DNA of 64,000 nt from an uncultured Bacteroidia bacterium (GTDB taxonomy: Bacteria > Bacteroidota > Bacteroidia > Bacteroidales > F082): NCBI GenBank assembly GCA_902801465.1, contig CADCIH010000005.1:62001-126000 (forward strand). The letters are read 5' to 3'. Positions 36,431-45,256 of the stretch are shown in pieces (the first letter of the stretch is position 1; the number at the start of each line of letters is the position of its first letter). Below the pieces are notes generated by a model, which saw only the letters and a program-made list of their open reading frames with translations, made no database searches and was not told the origin of the DNA. The translations under genes were made by a program, and so were the position numbers.

Positions 36431-36438
36431 TACTTTTG
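36431..36438 (+). promoter_or_regulatory. Bacteroidota -7 element for trmD
   Basis: TACTTTTG matches TAnnTTTG and ends 16 bases before the trmD ATG. Confidence 0.55.
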
Positions 36439-36454
36439 ACAAAAATTTCAAATT

Positions 36455-37147
36455 ATGCGCATCGATATCATTGCCATCTTTCCTGAGATGTTCCAAGGGC
36501 CTTTTACTGAGTCAATTATCAAACGAGCTCTCAATAAGGGCATTGTGGAAATCGAGCTTCACAACCTTAGGGACTATAGCACTGACAAACACAAGAAGGT
36601 CGACGACTATCCTTTCTCGGCCGGCGCGGGAATGGTGATGATGATAGAGCCGGTGGACAACTGCATCACGCATCTGAAAAGCCAACGGGACTACGATGAA
36701 GTGATCTATATGAGCCCCGACGGGGAGATGCTTGACCAGCCGCTCTGTAACCAACTCTCTCTGAAAGAGAACCTCATCATCCTCTGCGGCCATTACAAAG
36801 GCATCGACGAACGCATCCGTGAGCATCTCATCACCCGTGAGATCTCCATCGGCAACTATGTGCTCTCAGGGGGCGAACTCGGTGCCGCCGTGCTCGTCGA
36901 CAGTCTGGTGCGATTGCTGCCTGGCGCCTTGGGTGACGAGACCTCTGCCCTCTCCGACTCGTTCCAGGACGGACTGGTCTCCCCTCCCGTCTATACCCGC
37001 CCTCGTGTTTATAAAGGATGGGAGGTCCCGGAAATCCTTTTGTCGGGCAACGACTTGAAGATTAATGAGTGGAAACTTGAGCAAGCTTGGAAAAGAACCA
37101 AGGAACGCCGCCCGGAAATGTACGAAAAATTGAAAAAAAGCGAATAA
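36455..37147 (+). CDS. trmD: tRNA (guanine-N1)-methyltransferase TrmD
   Basis: TrmD methylates G37 of tRNAs and prevents frameshifting. The 230-residue protein has the start [37 protein letters not shown] near residue 109, and the knotted SAM site [18 protein letters not shown] near 130. The catalytic Asp region [11 protein letters not shown] is present near 160. It precedes rplS, a common gene order. Each gene appears to have its own promoter here. Confidence 0.95.
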   Translation: MRIDIIAIFPEMFQGPFTESIIKRALNKGIVEIELHNLRDYSTDKHKKVDDYPFSAGAGMVMMIEPVDNCITHLKSQRDYDEVIYMSPDGEMLDQPLCNQLSLKENLIILCGHYKGIDERIREHLITREISIGNYVLSGGELGAAVLVDSLVRLLPGALGDETSALSDSFQDGLVSPPVYTRPRVYKGWEVPEILLSGNDLKINEWKLEQAWKRTKERRPEMYEKLKKSE

Positions 37148-37148
37148 A

Positions 37149-37181
37149 TTGTGTCCATCATTAGATTTTTTTGTATATTTG
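37149..37181 (+). promoter_or_regulatory. Bacteroidota-type promoter of rplS
   Basis: TTG at 37149-37151 and TATATTTG at 37174-37181 are 22 bases apart, the same spacing as in the nnr promoter. The ATG of rplS is 43 bases downstream through an A/T-only stretch. Confidence 0.65.
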
Positions 37182-37224
37182 CACCCGTTTTTGACGAAAA
37201 ATATATAAAAAAATATTATATAAA

Positions 37225-37581
37225 ATGAAGAACACATTAATTCAATTCGTTGAGGATCAAGTCGTTGTAAAAGACTTTCCCAAGTTTAGAGCTGGTGACA
37301 CAGTCACCGTCACTTACAAGATTGTTGAAGGCAACAAGGAACGTCTTCAGAAGTTCCAGGGTGTTGTCCTGAAACGCAGCGGTTGCGGCAAGACTGCCAC
37401 CTTCACCGTGAGAAAGATATCGAACAATATCGGTGTCGAGCGTTGCTTCCCCGTCGCCTCTCCCATGATCGACAGCATCGAGCTGAACAAGGAAGGCGCC
37501 GTCCGCAAGTCACGTATCTACTACCTCAGAGGTCTCCGTGGTAAGAAAGCCCGTATCAAGGAAGCCAAACGCAAGGACTAA
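37225..37581 (+). CDS. rplS: 50S ribosomal protein L19
   Basis: L19 sits at the 30S-50S interface of the ribosome. The 118-residue protein shows the conserved FRAGDTVTVTYKI near residue 21, ERLQKFQGVVLKR near 36, FTVRKISNNIGVERCFP near 62, and the C-terminal RKSRIYYLRGLRGKKARIKE. Length is typical. It lies downstream of trmD with its own promoter and is followed by a strong terminator. Confidence 0.97.
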   Translation: MKNTLIQFVEDQVVVKDFPKFRAGDTVTVTYKIVEGNKERLQKFQGVVLKRSGCGKTATFTVRKISNNIGVERCFPVASPMIDSIELNKEGAVRKSRIYYLRGLRGKKARIKEAKRKD

Positions 37582-37601
37582 TTCCTCGACAAGAGTTTAT
37601 C

Positions 37602-37634
37602 AAAAAAATCCCGACCGATTGGCCGGGATTTTTT
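37602..37634. terminator. Bidirectional intrinsic terminator after rplS
   Basis: AATCCCG pairs with CGGGATT, with an inner CC/GG pair around GATT. Seven A precede the stem and eight or more T follow, so it can act for rplS and for the convergent gltS. Confidence 0.85.
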
Positions 37635-39050
37635 TTATTGGTTTTCCGTTCTCCGTTTAAAAACCTTCTTCCTAAGCATAAACACCGTTAGTACCGCCCA
37701 GAATACGACCAATATCCCCAAGGTTATCCAGGTGGACTGGAGACTCTGAGGAGCTATGCCCACCAGCAGCAGCACTGGGAAGCCTAATACCACTGCGGCA
37801 AGAGCCTGCAAAACCAGGTTGTTGGCAGCCGGAGTCTCAAACTTCGGGTCGATCTCACGCAATAGGATCATGCCATTCGAGGCGGTACCGGTAAGCATGC
37901 CGAACATCGAGAAGAAGCCTTCGTACTTGTAATCGGGATACAGATGCTTGCTGATCCACAGCACGTACACAAAGGTGACGATGGCGCCAAGCGCACAGAT
38001 GATGCTGAAAGGCAACACAAACTTGCCGAATTCATCGAAACTGATGGCAGCGGTGCCAGCCACAATCATGATGTCGAAACAGAAACCTCCGATACGGTTC
38101 AACATGTAATTATTAATGTATTCGCGTTCCATGATGCGTTGTTTCTTGAACACTTTCAGGATGTTCTTGAAAGCGATGCCGAACAGGGTGCCCAACAGGA
38201 AGTTGAATCCCCACAGCAACGGTTTCAACGTGTTGGTGCCGAAGTTGCCCAAATCCATCCCTTGGATCCAGTTGGTGAACAGATACACTAGGAAATACAC
38301 AAAGAGCACCATGCAGATCTGCACCGACAACTTGTCGATCGACTCGGCATCGGGGATCTCCCCTTTGCCCTCATAGTCCTCCAGCTTGTTGACTTGAGCC
38401 GCTTCAATCTTCTTGGAAGACAGCTTGCCTTTGCGTCTCAAAATATTCATGTAGATGACGCCAATCAGGCTTCCCACAATGAAACCCATCGCAGCAATGG
38501 AAAGGCCGAAGTCGGCTCCCGCAAAGTCGATGCCTTGGGCTTCTGCCCATCCTGTGTAGATCTTACCAATGTTCAGCGCTTGGCCAGGTCCTTGTCCGTA
38601 GCCCATCGGCAACAGCAGACCTGCGGCATAGAAGAACTTCTTTCCGACAAGGAAGAAAAGGATGGAGACGACCAGACCTATGATGCCTTGGATGACATAG
38701 GTGGCAGCCGTCAAAGCACCTGTCTCGATGACCTTCATGCCCGACGATTTCGACTCCACTTTATTGTTTTTCAGCGCCAGCGCCACAAAGCCCAGACCAA
38801 GGGCATGGTAAGTGACAATCTCCATCATGGGCTTGTTGATGATCTCGCGGCATCCTGGGAAAGCCTTGAACAACAGAAGCAACAGACCGCCCAGCAAGGC
38901 GGAAGGCAGAAGGCTCTTCTTCAGGAAGGGAATTTGGGTCCTCAGCACATTGCCCAAGAGCAAGGCGACAGCGAGGATACAGAACTGGACCAACCATTGC
39001 CAGGCCTCGGGCCGGTCAAAGGTCATTACGGAAACGTCTAGTATTGTCAT
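37635..39050 (-). CDS. gltS: Sodium:glutamate symporter (GltS/ESS family)
   Basis: The 471-residue inner-membrane protein has about 11-12 spans and two ESS-family re-entrant signatures: GYGQGPGQALNIGKIYTG near residue 153 and GMLTGTASNGMILLREIDP near 390. It should import glutamate with sodium. The length is within the family range, slightly long because of a cytoplasmic loop near 225-250. The C-terminal RRTENQ is encoded by a short CCGTTCT-type heptad stretch. The gene is convergent with rplS and divergent from the chromate-transporter pair. Confidence 0.88.
   Translation of the reverse strand: MTILDVSVMTFDRPEAWQWLVQFCILAVALLLGNVLRTQIPFLKKSLLPSALLGGLLLLLFKAFPGCREIINKPMMEIVTYHALGLGFVALALKNNKVESKSSGMKVIETGALTAATYVIQGIIGLVVSILFFLVGKKFFYAAGLLLPMGYGQGPGQALNIGKIYTGWAEAQGIDFAGADFGLSIAAMGFIVGSLIGVIYMNILRRKGKLSSKKIEAAQVNKLEDYEGKGEIPDAESIDKLSVQICMVLFVYFLVYLFTNWIQGMDLGNFGTNTLKPLLWGFNFLLGTLFGIAFKNILKVFKKQRIMEREYINNYMLNRIGGFCFDIMIVAGTAAISFDEFGKFVLPFSIICALGAIVTFVYVLWISKHLYPDYKYEGFFSMFGMLTGTASNGMILLREIDPKFETPAANNLVLQALAAVVLGFPVLLLVGIAPQSLQSTWITLGILVVFWAVLTVFMLRKKVFKRRTENQ
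37642..37659. repeat. Short heptad stretch in the gltS 3' end
   Basis: Two to three 7-base units of the TTTTCCG and TTCTCCG type occur, the same units as in the array between nusB and porQ. They lie inside the last codons of gltS, 5 bases before its stop. Confidence 0.5.
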
Positions 39051-39069
39051 GGTTATCGAAATTAGTATG

Positions 39070-39077
39070 CAAACGTA
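39070..39077 (-). promoter_or_regulatory. Bacteroidota -7 element for gltS
   Basis: The reverse strand reads TACGTTTG, matching TAnnTTTG, 19 bases before the gltS start. Confidence 0.5.
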
Positions 39078-39111
39078 CTAATTTTATTTAGACCATCCAA
39101 AACAAAAGTGT

Positions 39112-39119
39112 TATTTTTG
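39112..39119 (+). promoter_or_regulatory. Bacteroidota -7 element nearly touching the chromate transporter start
   Basis: TATTTTTG matches TAnnTTTG but ends only 4 bases before the ATG at 39124. If used, transcription would start at or just inside the reading frame, giving a leaderless message. Confidence 0.4.
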
Positions 39120-39123
39120 CGCC

Positions 39124-39687
39124 ATGAAAATCATCTGGCAGCTGTTCTCTACCTTTTTCAAGATAGGCGCCTTCACCCTGGGCGGAGGCTATGCCATGTT
39201 GTCAATGGTGGAGAAGGCGGTGGTTGACAAAAAGCAATGGATTCCTTCGGATGAGTTCTGGGACATGATTGCCATCGTGCAGTCGTTGCCTGGGGTGTTT
39301 GCTGTGAACACCGCCTTGTATGTAGGTCGTCGCATCGCTGGAAAAAAAGGTGCGGCAGCAGCCATGTTGGGTGCCATCCTCCCCTCCATCGTCATCATAC
39401 TGCTGTTGGCTACCATCTTCAGGGAATACCGCGACCTTCCTGTGGTGGAACGCATCTTCAAGGGTATCCGTCCCTGTGTGGTGGCGCTGATTCTAGCCCC
39501 TTCGTTAAGGATGATCAAGTCGGCCAAGCTCAACTGGAAGACTGCTGTCATCCCCGTTGTCACCGTTGCGCTGATCTGGTGGCTGAAGGTCTCCCCTGCC
39601 TGGGTTATCCTGACTGCCATTGCGGGTAGTGTTGTCTACGCGCTTATTATTAATAAAAAGGTAAGACAGAAGGAGGCGGAGCCATGA
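39124..39687 (+). CDS. Chromate transporter family (CHR) protein, first half-size subunit
   Basis: The 187-residue membrane protein is a single CHR domain with the conserved FFKIGAFTLGGGYAML near residue 11 and QSLPGVFAVNTALYVG near 58. Full-size ChrA has two such domains; here they are split into two genes that overlap by an ATGA, and the subunits probably pair. The family exports chromate or takes up sulfate-like anions in characterised cases, but many members have unknown substrates. Six membrane spans are likely. Confidence 0.85.
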   Translation: MKIIWQLFSTFFKIGAFTLGGGYAMLSMVEKAVVDKKQWIPSDEFWDMIAIVQSLPGVFAVNTALYVGRRIAGKKGAAAAMLGAILPSIVIILLLATIFREYRDLPVVERIFKGIRPCVVALILAPSLRMIKSAKLNWKTAVIPVVTVALIWWLKVSPAWVILTAIAGSVVYALIINKKVRQKEAEP

Positions 39688-40223
39688 TTTACCTGCAGCT
39701 GCTTTGGGTATTTATAAAGATAGGTGTGCTTGGCTTCGGCGGAGGTTATGCCATGCTCTCGTTGATCCAGCACGAAGTGGTTGACCACTATGCTTGGATG
39801 ACCACCACCGAGTTTGCCGACATGGTTGCCATCTCACAGATGACCCCGGGACCTATCTCCATTAATATGGCTACCTATGTTGGCTATACGGCTGGAGGCT
39901 TTGGAGGTTCGCTCCTTGCCTCTTTCGCCTTGTGCCTGCCTTCGATCATCATGGTTTACTTTGTCATACGTCTGATGACCAGCAAAAAGACTGGAGCGTT
40001 TATGAGTAACCTGCTCAAAGGTCTTAAGCCTGCCATCGCGGGACTGATCTTCGCGGCTGGTCTTTCCATGATGAATGCGCAGAACTTCGTTCAGATAGGA
40101 AAAGGCGAGAACAATATCAGCATTGTGATATGTGTCCTCGCCTTTGTGGCCTCCTATTTCTTCAAGGCCAACCCGATTCTTTTGATTGTGCTTTCGGGGG
40201 TAGTTGGATATTTCGTGTATTAA
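39684..40223 (+). CDS. Chromate transporter family (CHR) protein, second half-size subunit
   Basis: The 179-residue membrane protein is the partner of the preceding gene. It shows FIKIGVLGFGGGYAML near residue 10 and ISQMTPGPISINMATYVGY near 50, the second-domain form of the CHR signature. Its start overlaps the stop of the first subunit (ATGA). Its own stop shares the palindrome TTAA with the convergent acyl-CoA ligase gene, so the two frames overlap by 4 bases. Confidence 0.85.
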   Translation: MIYLQLLWVFIKIGVLGFGGGYAMLSLIQHEVVDHYAWMTTTEFADMVAISQMTPGPISINMATYVGYTAGGFGGSLLASFALCLPSIIMVYFVIRLMTSKKTGAFMSNLLKGLKPAIAGLIFAAGLSMMNAQNFVQIGKGENNISIVICVLAFVASYFFKANPILLIVLSGVVGYFVY

Positions 40224-41998
40224 TTCTCAGCAAACATCTTGTCGATCACGTCTTTGTATTTGGCGGTGATGGCACGGCGCTTCACTTTCAATGTGGGGGT
40301 GATTAATCCGTTGCCCACACTCCATTCGTCGGCGATGAGCGTGAATTTCTTGATCTTCTCCGTCTCACCAAGACCTTTGTTCATTTCCTGCACCTCCTTG
40401 AAGAACAACTTCTGGACTTCGGGCAGGTTGATCACCTGTTCGGGTGTCGTGAAACGTATCTTTTCCTTGGCGCACCAGCCTTTCAGGAAGGCGAAGCTAG
40501 GCACGATGAGGGCGCCGGCGAACTTCTGGTTCTCACCTACCACTACAATCTGCTCAATCAGCTTGGAACCTGTGAACTTGGTCTCGATGACATCGGGGTT
40601 GATGTATTTGCCACCTGATGTCTTGAAGAGGCTCTTGATACGTCCGGTGATCATGAGCAGTCCATTCTCGTTGAACTGGCCCATGTCGCCCGTGTGGAAC
40701 CATCCGTCGCTGTCGATGACTTCGGCGGTGAGCTCGGGGTGTTTGTAGTAGCCCATCATGACATTATGGCCGCGGCAAACGATCTCCCCTTCTTCCGTGA
40801 TCTTCACATCCACACCTCTCAAGGGCGGGCCTACGCAACCTACCTCACGCTGGTGGGCTCCTTTGTTACTCACTGCGATCACCGGCGAGGTCTCAGTCAA
40901 GCCGTAGCCTTCGAACACTGGCATCTGGATGGCGGAGAAGAAAGCGGCGATTTTGTGGTTCAAGGCTGCGGCACCTGACACCACACGCTCAAAACGGTCG
41001 GCGCCAATCTTTGCGCGGATCTTGGAATAGACCAGCTTGTCGGCGATACGAAGCTTCAGGTTGTAGAGCCAGTCGCGCTCGTTGTCGTCGATCTTGTAAC
41101 GTTCAGCCAAATGCACTGCCCAGAAGAAGATGGACTTTGATGCGCCAGACATCTTCTTTCCGGAGGCGATGATGCCGTCATAGAAACGCTCCAGTACACG
41201 AGGCACGCAGCACATCATCGAGGGACGCAGTTCCTTGATGTTGTCGGCCAGTGTGGCGAGGCTCTCCGCATAATAGATCGCCATGCCGAGGTATTGGTAG
41301 GTGTAGATCAGCAGACGTTCGTAAGCGTGGCACTCGGGAAGGAACGAGAAAGCGATGCTTCCGGGTTTGCACGGGATGATGTCGTACACGCCCAGCACTT
41401 GGTTGATGACGTTGGAGTGCGAGAGCATCACGCCCTTCGGGGTTCCGGTGGTTCCCGAGGTGTAGATGAGCGTCATGCAGTCGCTGCTTTTCACGGCTGC
41501 CTTGCGGCGTTCGAGCTCCTCTTTGTGAGGATGCAGGGTGCCTAAGGCGATGATTTGGTCGAAATAAGGATATTTATCGCGGTCCACCATGGTATAGACA
41601 TACTTGATGGATGGGATGTCTGACAACACGTTGGTCACCTTGTTCATCACGGCCACGCCGTCGAGGAACACCAGCTTGGCCTCACAGTCGTTCAGGATGT
41701 AATGGTAGTCCTCCTGGCTGATGGTCGGATAGATGGGCACGTTGATGGCGCCAATCTGCATGACCGCCATGTCGATGATGTTCCATTCGGGACGGTTGCT
41801 CACGATAAACGCCACCTTGTCTCCCACCTCAATGCCAAGCTCGATCAAAGCCCAACTCAACTTGTCGGTGAGTTCGATGTATTCCTTCATGCTGTATTTG
41901 CGCCACTCGCCGTCCTTTTTGCCGGCAAGGGCTACAGGCTGGTCGGGATACTTCTCCAAATAATTCGGCAGAAGGTCGAATATTCGTTTGATTTCCAT
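40220..41998 (-). CDS. Long-chain fatty acid-CoA ligase (AMP-forming)
   Basis: The enzyme activates fatty acids with ATP and CoA. The 592-residue protein has the AMP-binding P-loop LIYTSGTTGTPKGVMLSHSN near residue 178, FLPECHAYER near 222, the GYGLTETSPVIAV motif near 360, the TGDMGQFNENGLLMITGRIK hinge region near 440, and the catalytic Lys in the C-terminal TPTLKVKRRAI. Length and motif order match the Bacteroidetes long-chain type. It is cytoplasmic or membrane-associated and has its own promoter element. Confidence 0.9.
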   Translation of the reverse strand: MEIKRIFDLLPNYLEKYPDQPVALAGKKDGEWRKYSMKEYIELTDKLSWALIELGIEVGDKVAFIVSNRPEWNIIDMAVMQIGAINVPIYPTISQEDYHYILNDCEAKLVFLDGVAVMNKVTNVLSDIPSIKYVYTMVDRDKYPYFDQIIALGTLHPHKEELERRKAAVKSSDCMTLIYTSGTTGTPKGVMLSHSNVINQVLGVYDIIPCKPGSIAFSFLPECHAYERLLIYTYQYLGMAIYYAESLATLADNIKELRPSMMCCVPRVLERFYDGIIASGKKMSGASKSIFFWAVHLAERYKIDDNERDWLYNLKLRIADKLVYSKIRAKIGADRFERVVSGAAALNHKIAAFFSAIQMPVFEGYGLTETSPVIAVSNKGAHQREVGCVGPPLRGVDVKITEEGEIVCRGHNVMMGYYKHPELTAEVIDSDGWFHTGDMGQFNENGLLMITGRIKSLFKTSGGKYINPDVIETKFTGSKLIEQIVVVGENQKFAGALIVPSFAFLKGWCAKEKIRFTTPEQVINLPEVQKLFFKEVQEMNKGLGETEKIKKFTLIADEWSVGNGLITPTLKVKRRAITAKYKDVIDKMFAEN

Positions 41999-42033
41999 AT
42001 TATTAGATGCTCGTTTTCAATCCAAACAAACTG

Positions 42034-42041
42034 CAAAAATA
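42034..42041 (-). promoter_or_regulatory. Bacteroidota -7 element for the acyl-CoA ligase gene
   Basis: The reverse strand reads TATTTTTG, matching TAnnTTTG, about 35 bases before the start at 41998. Confidence 0.5.
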
Positions 42042-42073
42042 AAAATAATTTGGATATTGCCAATAAAAACTTT

Positions 42074-42982
42074 TTAAATGCACATAAACACCAATGCGGC
42101 AATTACCATCAACAATGGGACGATCTTGCTGCGGATGTTCTTCTCTTTGAAGAAGATGACGCCATAGGCAAATGACACCAGCAGCCGCACACCATATAAT
42201 ATTAATGGAATCAGCACGATGACCGCCGCTTTATGGTTGAGGCCGGAAAGGTAAATCACATCGGCGATGGAGACGAAGAGGGCCATCAGTACGATGCCTC
42301 CCCTCCATTCGAAAGGCTGCTCGCTGCGTTTGGGACGCCAGATGGCGAAATACATTATTGCCATCATCAGGAAGTCGTAGACAGTGTACCAGGCCTGGAT
42401 GGTGGTGGGTGAAATCGACTCGCCGCTGAGCAGGAACTTGTCGTAAACACCACTCAAAGCCACCAATACGGCCGAACCCAACAGCATGTAGACCCATTTG
42501 TTGGTCTTGAAATGGATGCCCTCCAACTTGCCGCTGCGATTCATGAGATAGAATGACACCAGGGCTAGCACAACGCCTAGCCACTGCATCCAAGTGAGGC
42601 GTTCTTGGAAGATGGCAAACAGCAACAGCAGCGAAATGGCGGGCCGTAATTGGTTGACAGGCCCCACCACCGTGATAGGCAGGTTTTTCATTGCCGAATA
42701 GCTGAACATCCATGACACCAATATCAAGGCGGTTTTTCCAAAAACCAACAAATGCTGACGGGCTGTCAGGGGCTCCACATAGAACTGCTTCCAAAAAGCG
42801 CCGTCGTACCAACCCGGGCTAAAATGCGAGGTGATGATTAAAGGAAGAAAAATGAGTCCGCTGATAAGCGTACTGTAAAACAATACCGGGATAATGGCGT
42901 TTCCGACCACGGTCCTTTTCTTGAAGATATCATAAAAGCCTAAGAGAAAGGCAGATATCAATGACAGGAGAACCCACTGCAT
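42074..42982 (-). CDS. EamA/DMT-family permease
   Basis: The start at MQWVLLSLIS gives a 302-residue protein with about ten membrane spans, the usual size for the drug/metabolite transporter superfamily. Two EamA repeats are suggested: about 1-140 (FGKTALILVSWMFSYSAMKN, GPVNQLRPAISLL) and about 160-300 (HKAAVIVLIPLILYGVRLL). The substrate cannot be predicted from the sequence. A TATTTTTG element lies about 25 bases upstream, suggesting a single-gene unit. Confidence 0.78.
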   Translation of the reverse strand: MQWVLLSLISAFLLGFYDIFKKRTVVGNAIIPVLFYSTLISGLIFLPLIITSHFSPGWYDGAFWKQFYVEPLTARQHLLVFGKTALILVSWMFSYSAMKNLPITVVGPVNQLRPAISLLLLFAIFQERLTWMQWLGVVLALVSFYLMNRSGKLEGIHFKTNKWVYMLLGSAVLVALSGVYDKFLLSGESISPTTIQAWYTVYDFLMMAIMYFAIWRPKRSEQPFEWRGGIVLMALFVSIADVIYLSGLNHKAAVIVLIPLILYGVRLLVSFAYGVIFFKEKNIRSKIVPLLMVIAALVFMCI

Positions 42983-43006
42983 TTCGTTTTCTTTGTTTTG
43001 AGGCCA

Positions 43007-43014
43007 CAAAAATA
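43007..43014 (-). promoter_or_regulatory. Bacteroidota -7 element for the EamA permease gene
   Basis: The reverse strand reads TATTTTTG, matching TAnnTTTG, about 24 bases before the chosen start at 42982. Confidence 0.5.
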
Positions 43015-43042
43015 GTCATTATTCCCTATATTAATAACAAAA

Positions 43043-43086
43043 TGTCAAATTGTCATACGTAAATCAACAAAACTGACGAATTGGCA
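43043..43086 (+). promoter_or_regulatory. Pair of matching imperfect palindromes upstream of clpB
   Basis: TGTCAAATTGTCA (43043-43055) and TGACGAATTGGCA (43074-43086) fit one pattern, TGnCnAATTGnCA. Their starts are 31 bases apart, close to three helical turns, so they face the same side of the DNA. No TAnnTTTG element is seen before clpB. These could be operators or activator sites for heat-shock control; this is an inference. Confidence 0.45.
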
Positions 43087-43149
43087 TTTTTACGGGATTG
43101 GTGAACAATTTGATGGTGTGGGGGTCAAAAGTTTTAAAAATCAAAATCT

Positions 43150-45231
43150 ATGGAAAACAAGTATGAATCGTTGAACCGCTATGCCAAGAACTTGAATGAA
43201 TTGGCGAAAGCGGGTAAGTTAGACCCTGTAATCGGGCGTGATGAGGAGATAAGGCGTGTGCTGCAGATCCTGTCGCGCCGTACCAAGAACAATCCTATCC
43301 TGATTGGTGAGCCTGGCGTGGGCAAGACCGCCATTGTGGAAGGTCTCGCCCAGCGTGTAATGAACGGCGACGTGCCGGAGAATCTGAAGAGCAAGAAAGT
43401 GTTCTCGCTCGACATGGGTGCCTTGATAGCAGGCGCCAAATACCAAGGTGAGTTTGAGGAACGTCTGAAGAGTGTCATCAAGGAAGTGGTCGACAGCGCT
43501 GGCGAGGTGGTGTTGTTTATCGATGAGATACACACCTTGGTGGGTGCGGGTGCCACTGGAGGCGCCATGGACGCAGCCAACATCCTGAAGCCTGCCCTTT
43601 CGCGTGGTGAGCTGCAATGCATCGGCGCCACCACCTTGAAAGAATACCAGCAGTATTTCGAGAAGGACAAGGCCTTGGAACGTCGTTTCCAGATTGTCAT
43701 GGTCGACGAGCCTGACGAAGCCTCGGCCATCTCCATCTTGCGTGGACTGAAGGAACGTTACGAGAACCATCATCATATCCGTATCCTCGATGAGGCCATC
43801 GTGGCTGCCGTGCAGCTCTCGGTGCGTTATATCAGCGACCGTTTCTTGCCCGACAAGGCCATCGACCTGATTGATGAGGCCGCTGCCCGTTTGCGTCTGC
43901 AGATCGACTCGGTGCCGGAGGACCTCGAGAATGTGGAACGCGCCATACGTCAGCTTGAAATAGAACGCGAGGCACTGAAACGTGAGAACGACACCAAGAA
44001 GGTCCAGGAAATCAGTATGGAACTGGAGAAACTCAACGCCAAGAAGGCGGAGATCAAGCATAAATGGGAGCAGGAACGCCATTTCGTGGAGATCATCCAG
44101 AAAGAAAAGAACAACATCGAACAATACAAACACCAGGCTGCCGCCGCCGAGCGCGAAGGCGACTATGGCCGGGTGGCTGAACTGCGTTACGGCAAGATCC
44201 GTGATGCAGAGACTGCCATCGAGCAGGCCAAGGCTGAACTCAACAGGGTTCAGGGCGACCATCCTTTGATCGACGAAGAGGTCTCCTACCAGGATGTGGC
44301 GGAGATTGTGTCGCGTTGGACAGGTATCCCGGTAAAGAAAATGATGCAGAGCGAGCGTGAGAAGTTGCTTCATCTTGAAGAAGAACTGCACAAGCGTGTG
44401 GTGGGTCAAGACGAGGCCATCCGTGCCGTCAGCGACGCCATCCGTCGTAGCCGCGCGGGCTTGCAGGATGCCAAACGTCCTATTGGTTCCTTCATCTTCA
44501 TGGGTACCACAGGCGTTGGTAAGACCGAACTGGCCAAGGCTCTGGCCGAGTTCCTGTTCGACAACGAGAACAACATGGTGCGTATCGACATGTCGGAATA
44601 CCAGGAGCGTCACACCGTATCGCGTTTGATAGGCGCGCCTCCAGGATATGTCGGCTACGAAGAGAGCGGCCAACTCACTGAAGCTGTACGACGTAAGCCG
44701 TACTCGGTGATCTTGCTCGATGAAATCGAGAAAGCTCACCCGGATGTCTTCAACATCCTGCTTCAGGTGCTCGACGATGGACGTCTGACCGATAATAAAG
44801 GACGTACTGTCGACTTCAAGAACACCATTGTCATCATGACCTCCAATGTAGGTGCTGGCCTCAAAGACCGTGAAGCTGTCATCAACGAGTTGCGTCAGGT
44901 GATGCGCCCCGAGTTCTTGAACCGTATTGATGAGATTATCGTTTTCGACGACCTCAGCGAGAGCCAAATCGCCGAAGTGGTACGGATGCAGTTCAACCGC
45001 GTCAAGAAGATGCTGGCCGAAAACAGCATCACCATCGACATCACCGACGAAGCCGTGGAACTCATCGCCCATCAGAGCTACGACCCACAGTACGGCGCAC
45101 GTCCTGTGAAGCGTATGATGCAGCGTGAACTGCTCAACGAGCTGTCAAAAATGATCATCGCTGATAAAGTCGATAGGACCAAACCCATCACCGTCACCGT
45201 AAAAGACGGAGCCCTCCACTTCGAAAACTAA
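43150..45231 (+). CDS. clpB: ClpB-type disaggregase lacking the N-terminal domain
   Basis: ClpB pulls polypeptides out of aggregates with DnaK. The 693-residue protein has AAA-1 with GEPGVGKT near residue 57 and FIDEIHT near 125, a coiled-coil middle domain from about 255 to 375 (heptad-rich, ending near [12 protein letters not shown]), and AAA-2 with GTTGVGKTE near 455 and [10 protein letters not shown] near 525. The middle domain separates it from ClpA and ClpC. Full-length ClpB is about 860 residues; the first 150 (Clp_N) are absent, and the 140 bases upstream do not encode them. The stop lies in a heptad array. Confidence 0.92.
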   Translation: MENKYESLNRYAKNLNELAKAGKLDPVIGRDEEIRRVLQILSRRTKNNPILIGEPGVGKTAIVEGLAQRVMNGDVPENLKSKKVFSLDMGALIAGAKYQGEFEERLKSVIKEVVDSAGEVVLFIDEIHTLVGAGATGGAMDAANILKPALSRGELQCIGATTLKEYQQYFEKDKALERRFQIVMVDEPDEASAISILRGLKERYENHHHIRILDEAIVAAVQLSVRYISDRFLPDKAIDLIDEAAARLRLQIDSVPEDLENVERAIRQLEIEREALKRENDTKKVQEISMELEKLNAKKAEIKHKWEQERHFVEIIQKEKNNIEQYKHQAAAAEREGDYGRVAELRYGKIRDAETAIEQAKAELNRVQGDHPLIDEEVSYQDVAEIVSRWTGIPVKKMMQSEREKLLHLEEELHKRVVGQDEAIRAVSDAIRRSRAGLQDAKRPIGSFIFMGTTGVGKTELAKALAEFLFDNENNMVRIDMSEYQERHTVSRLIGAPPGYVGYEESGQLTEAVRRKPYSVILLDEIEKAHPDVFNILLQVLDDGRLTDNKGRTVDFKNTIVIMTSNVGAGLKDREAVINELRQVMRPEFLNRIDEIIVFDDLSESQIAEVVRMQFNRVKKMLAENSITIDITDEAVELIAHQSYDPQYGARPVKRMMQRELLNELSKMIIADKVDRTKPITVTVKDGALHFEN

Positions 45232-45256
45232 TTCTTAATTCTTAATTCTTAATTCT
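45229..45256. repeat. Heptad array between convergent clpB and trkH
   Basis: Four exact copies of the unit TAATTCT run from 45229 to 45256. The first TAA is the clpB stop, and the trkH stop (45256-45258, reverse strand) overlaps the array's last base. In three consecutive units the TAA falls in all three reading frames. Confidence 0.9.

Noticed and set aside
43081-43100. Possible sigma-54 promoter (TGGCA) upstream of clpB
   Set aside because: The TGGCA is present but no TTGC follows at the required distance, so the -24/-12 consensus is not met.
43219-45072. Long reverse-strand reading frame of 617 codons opposite clpB
   Set aside because: It is a shadow of a well-conserved ClpB gene caused by codon bias, has no promoter or signal, and matches no family I recognise.
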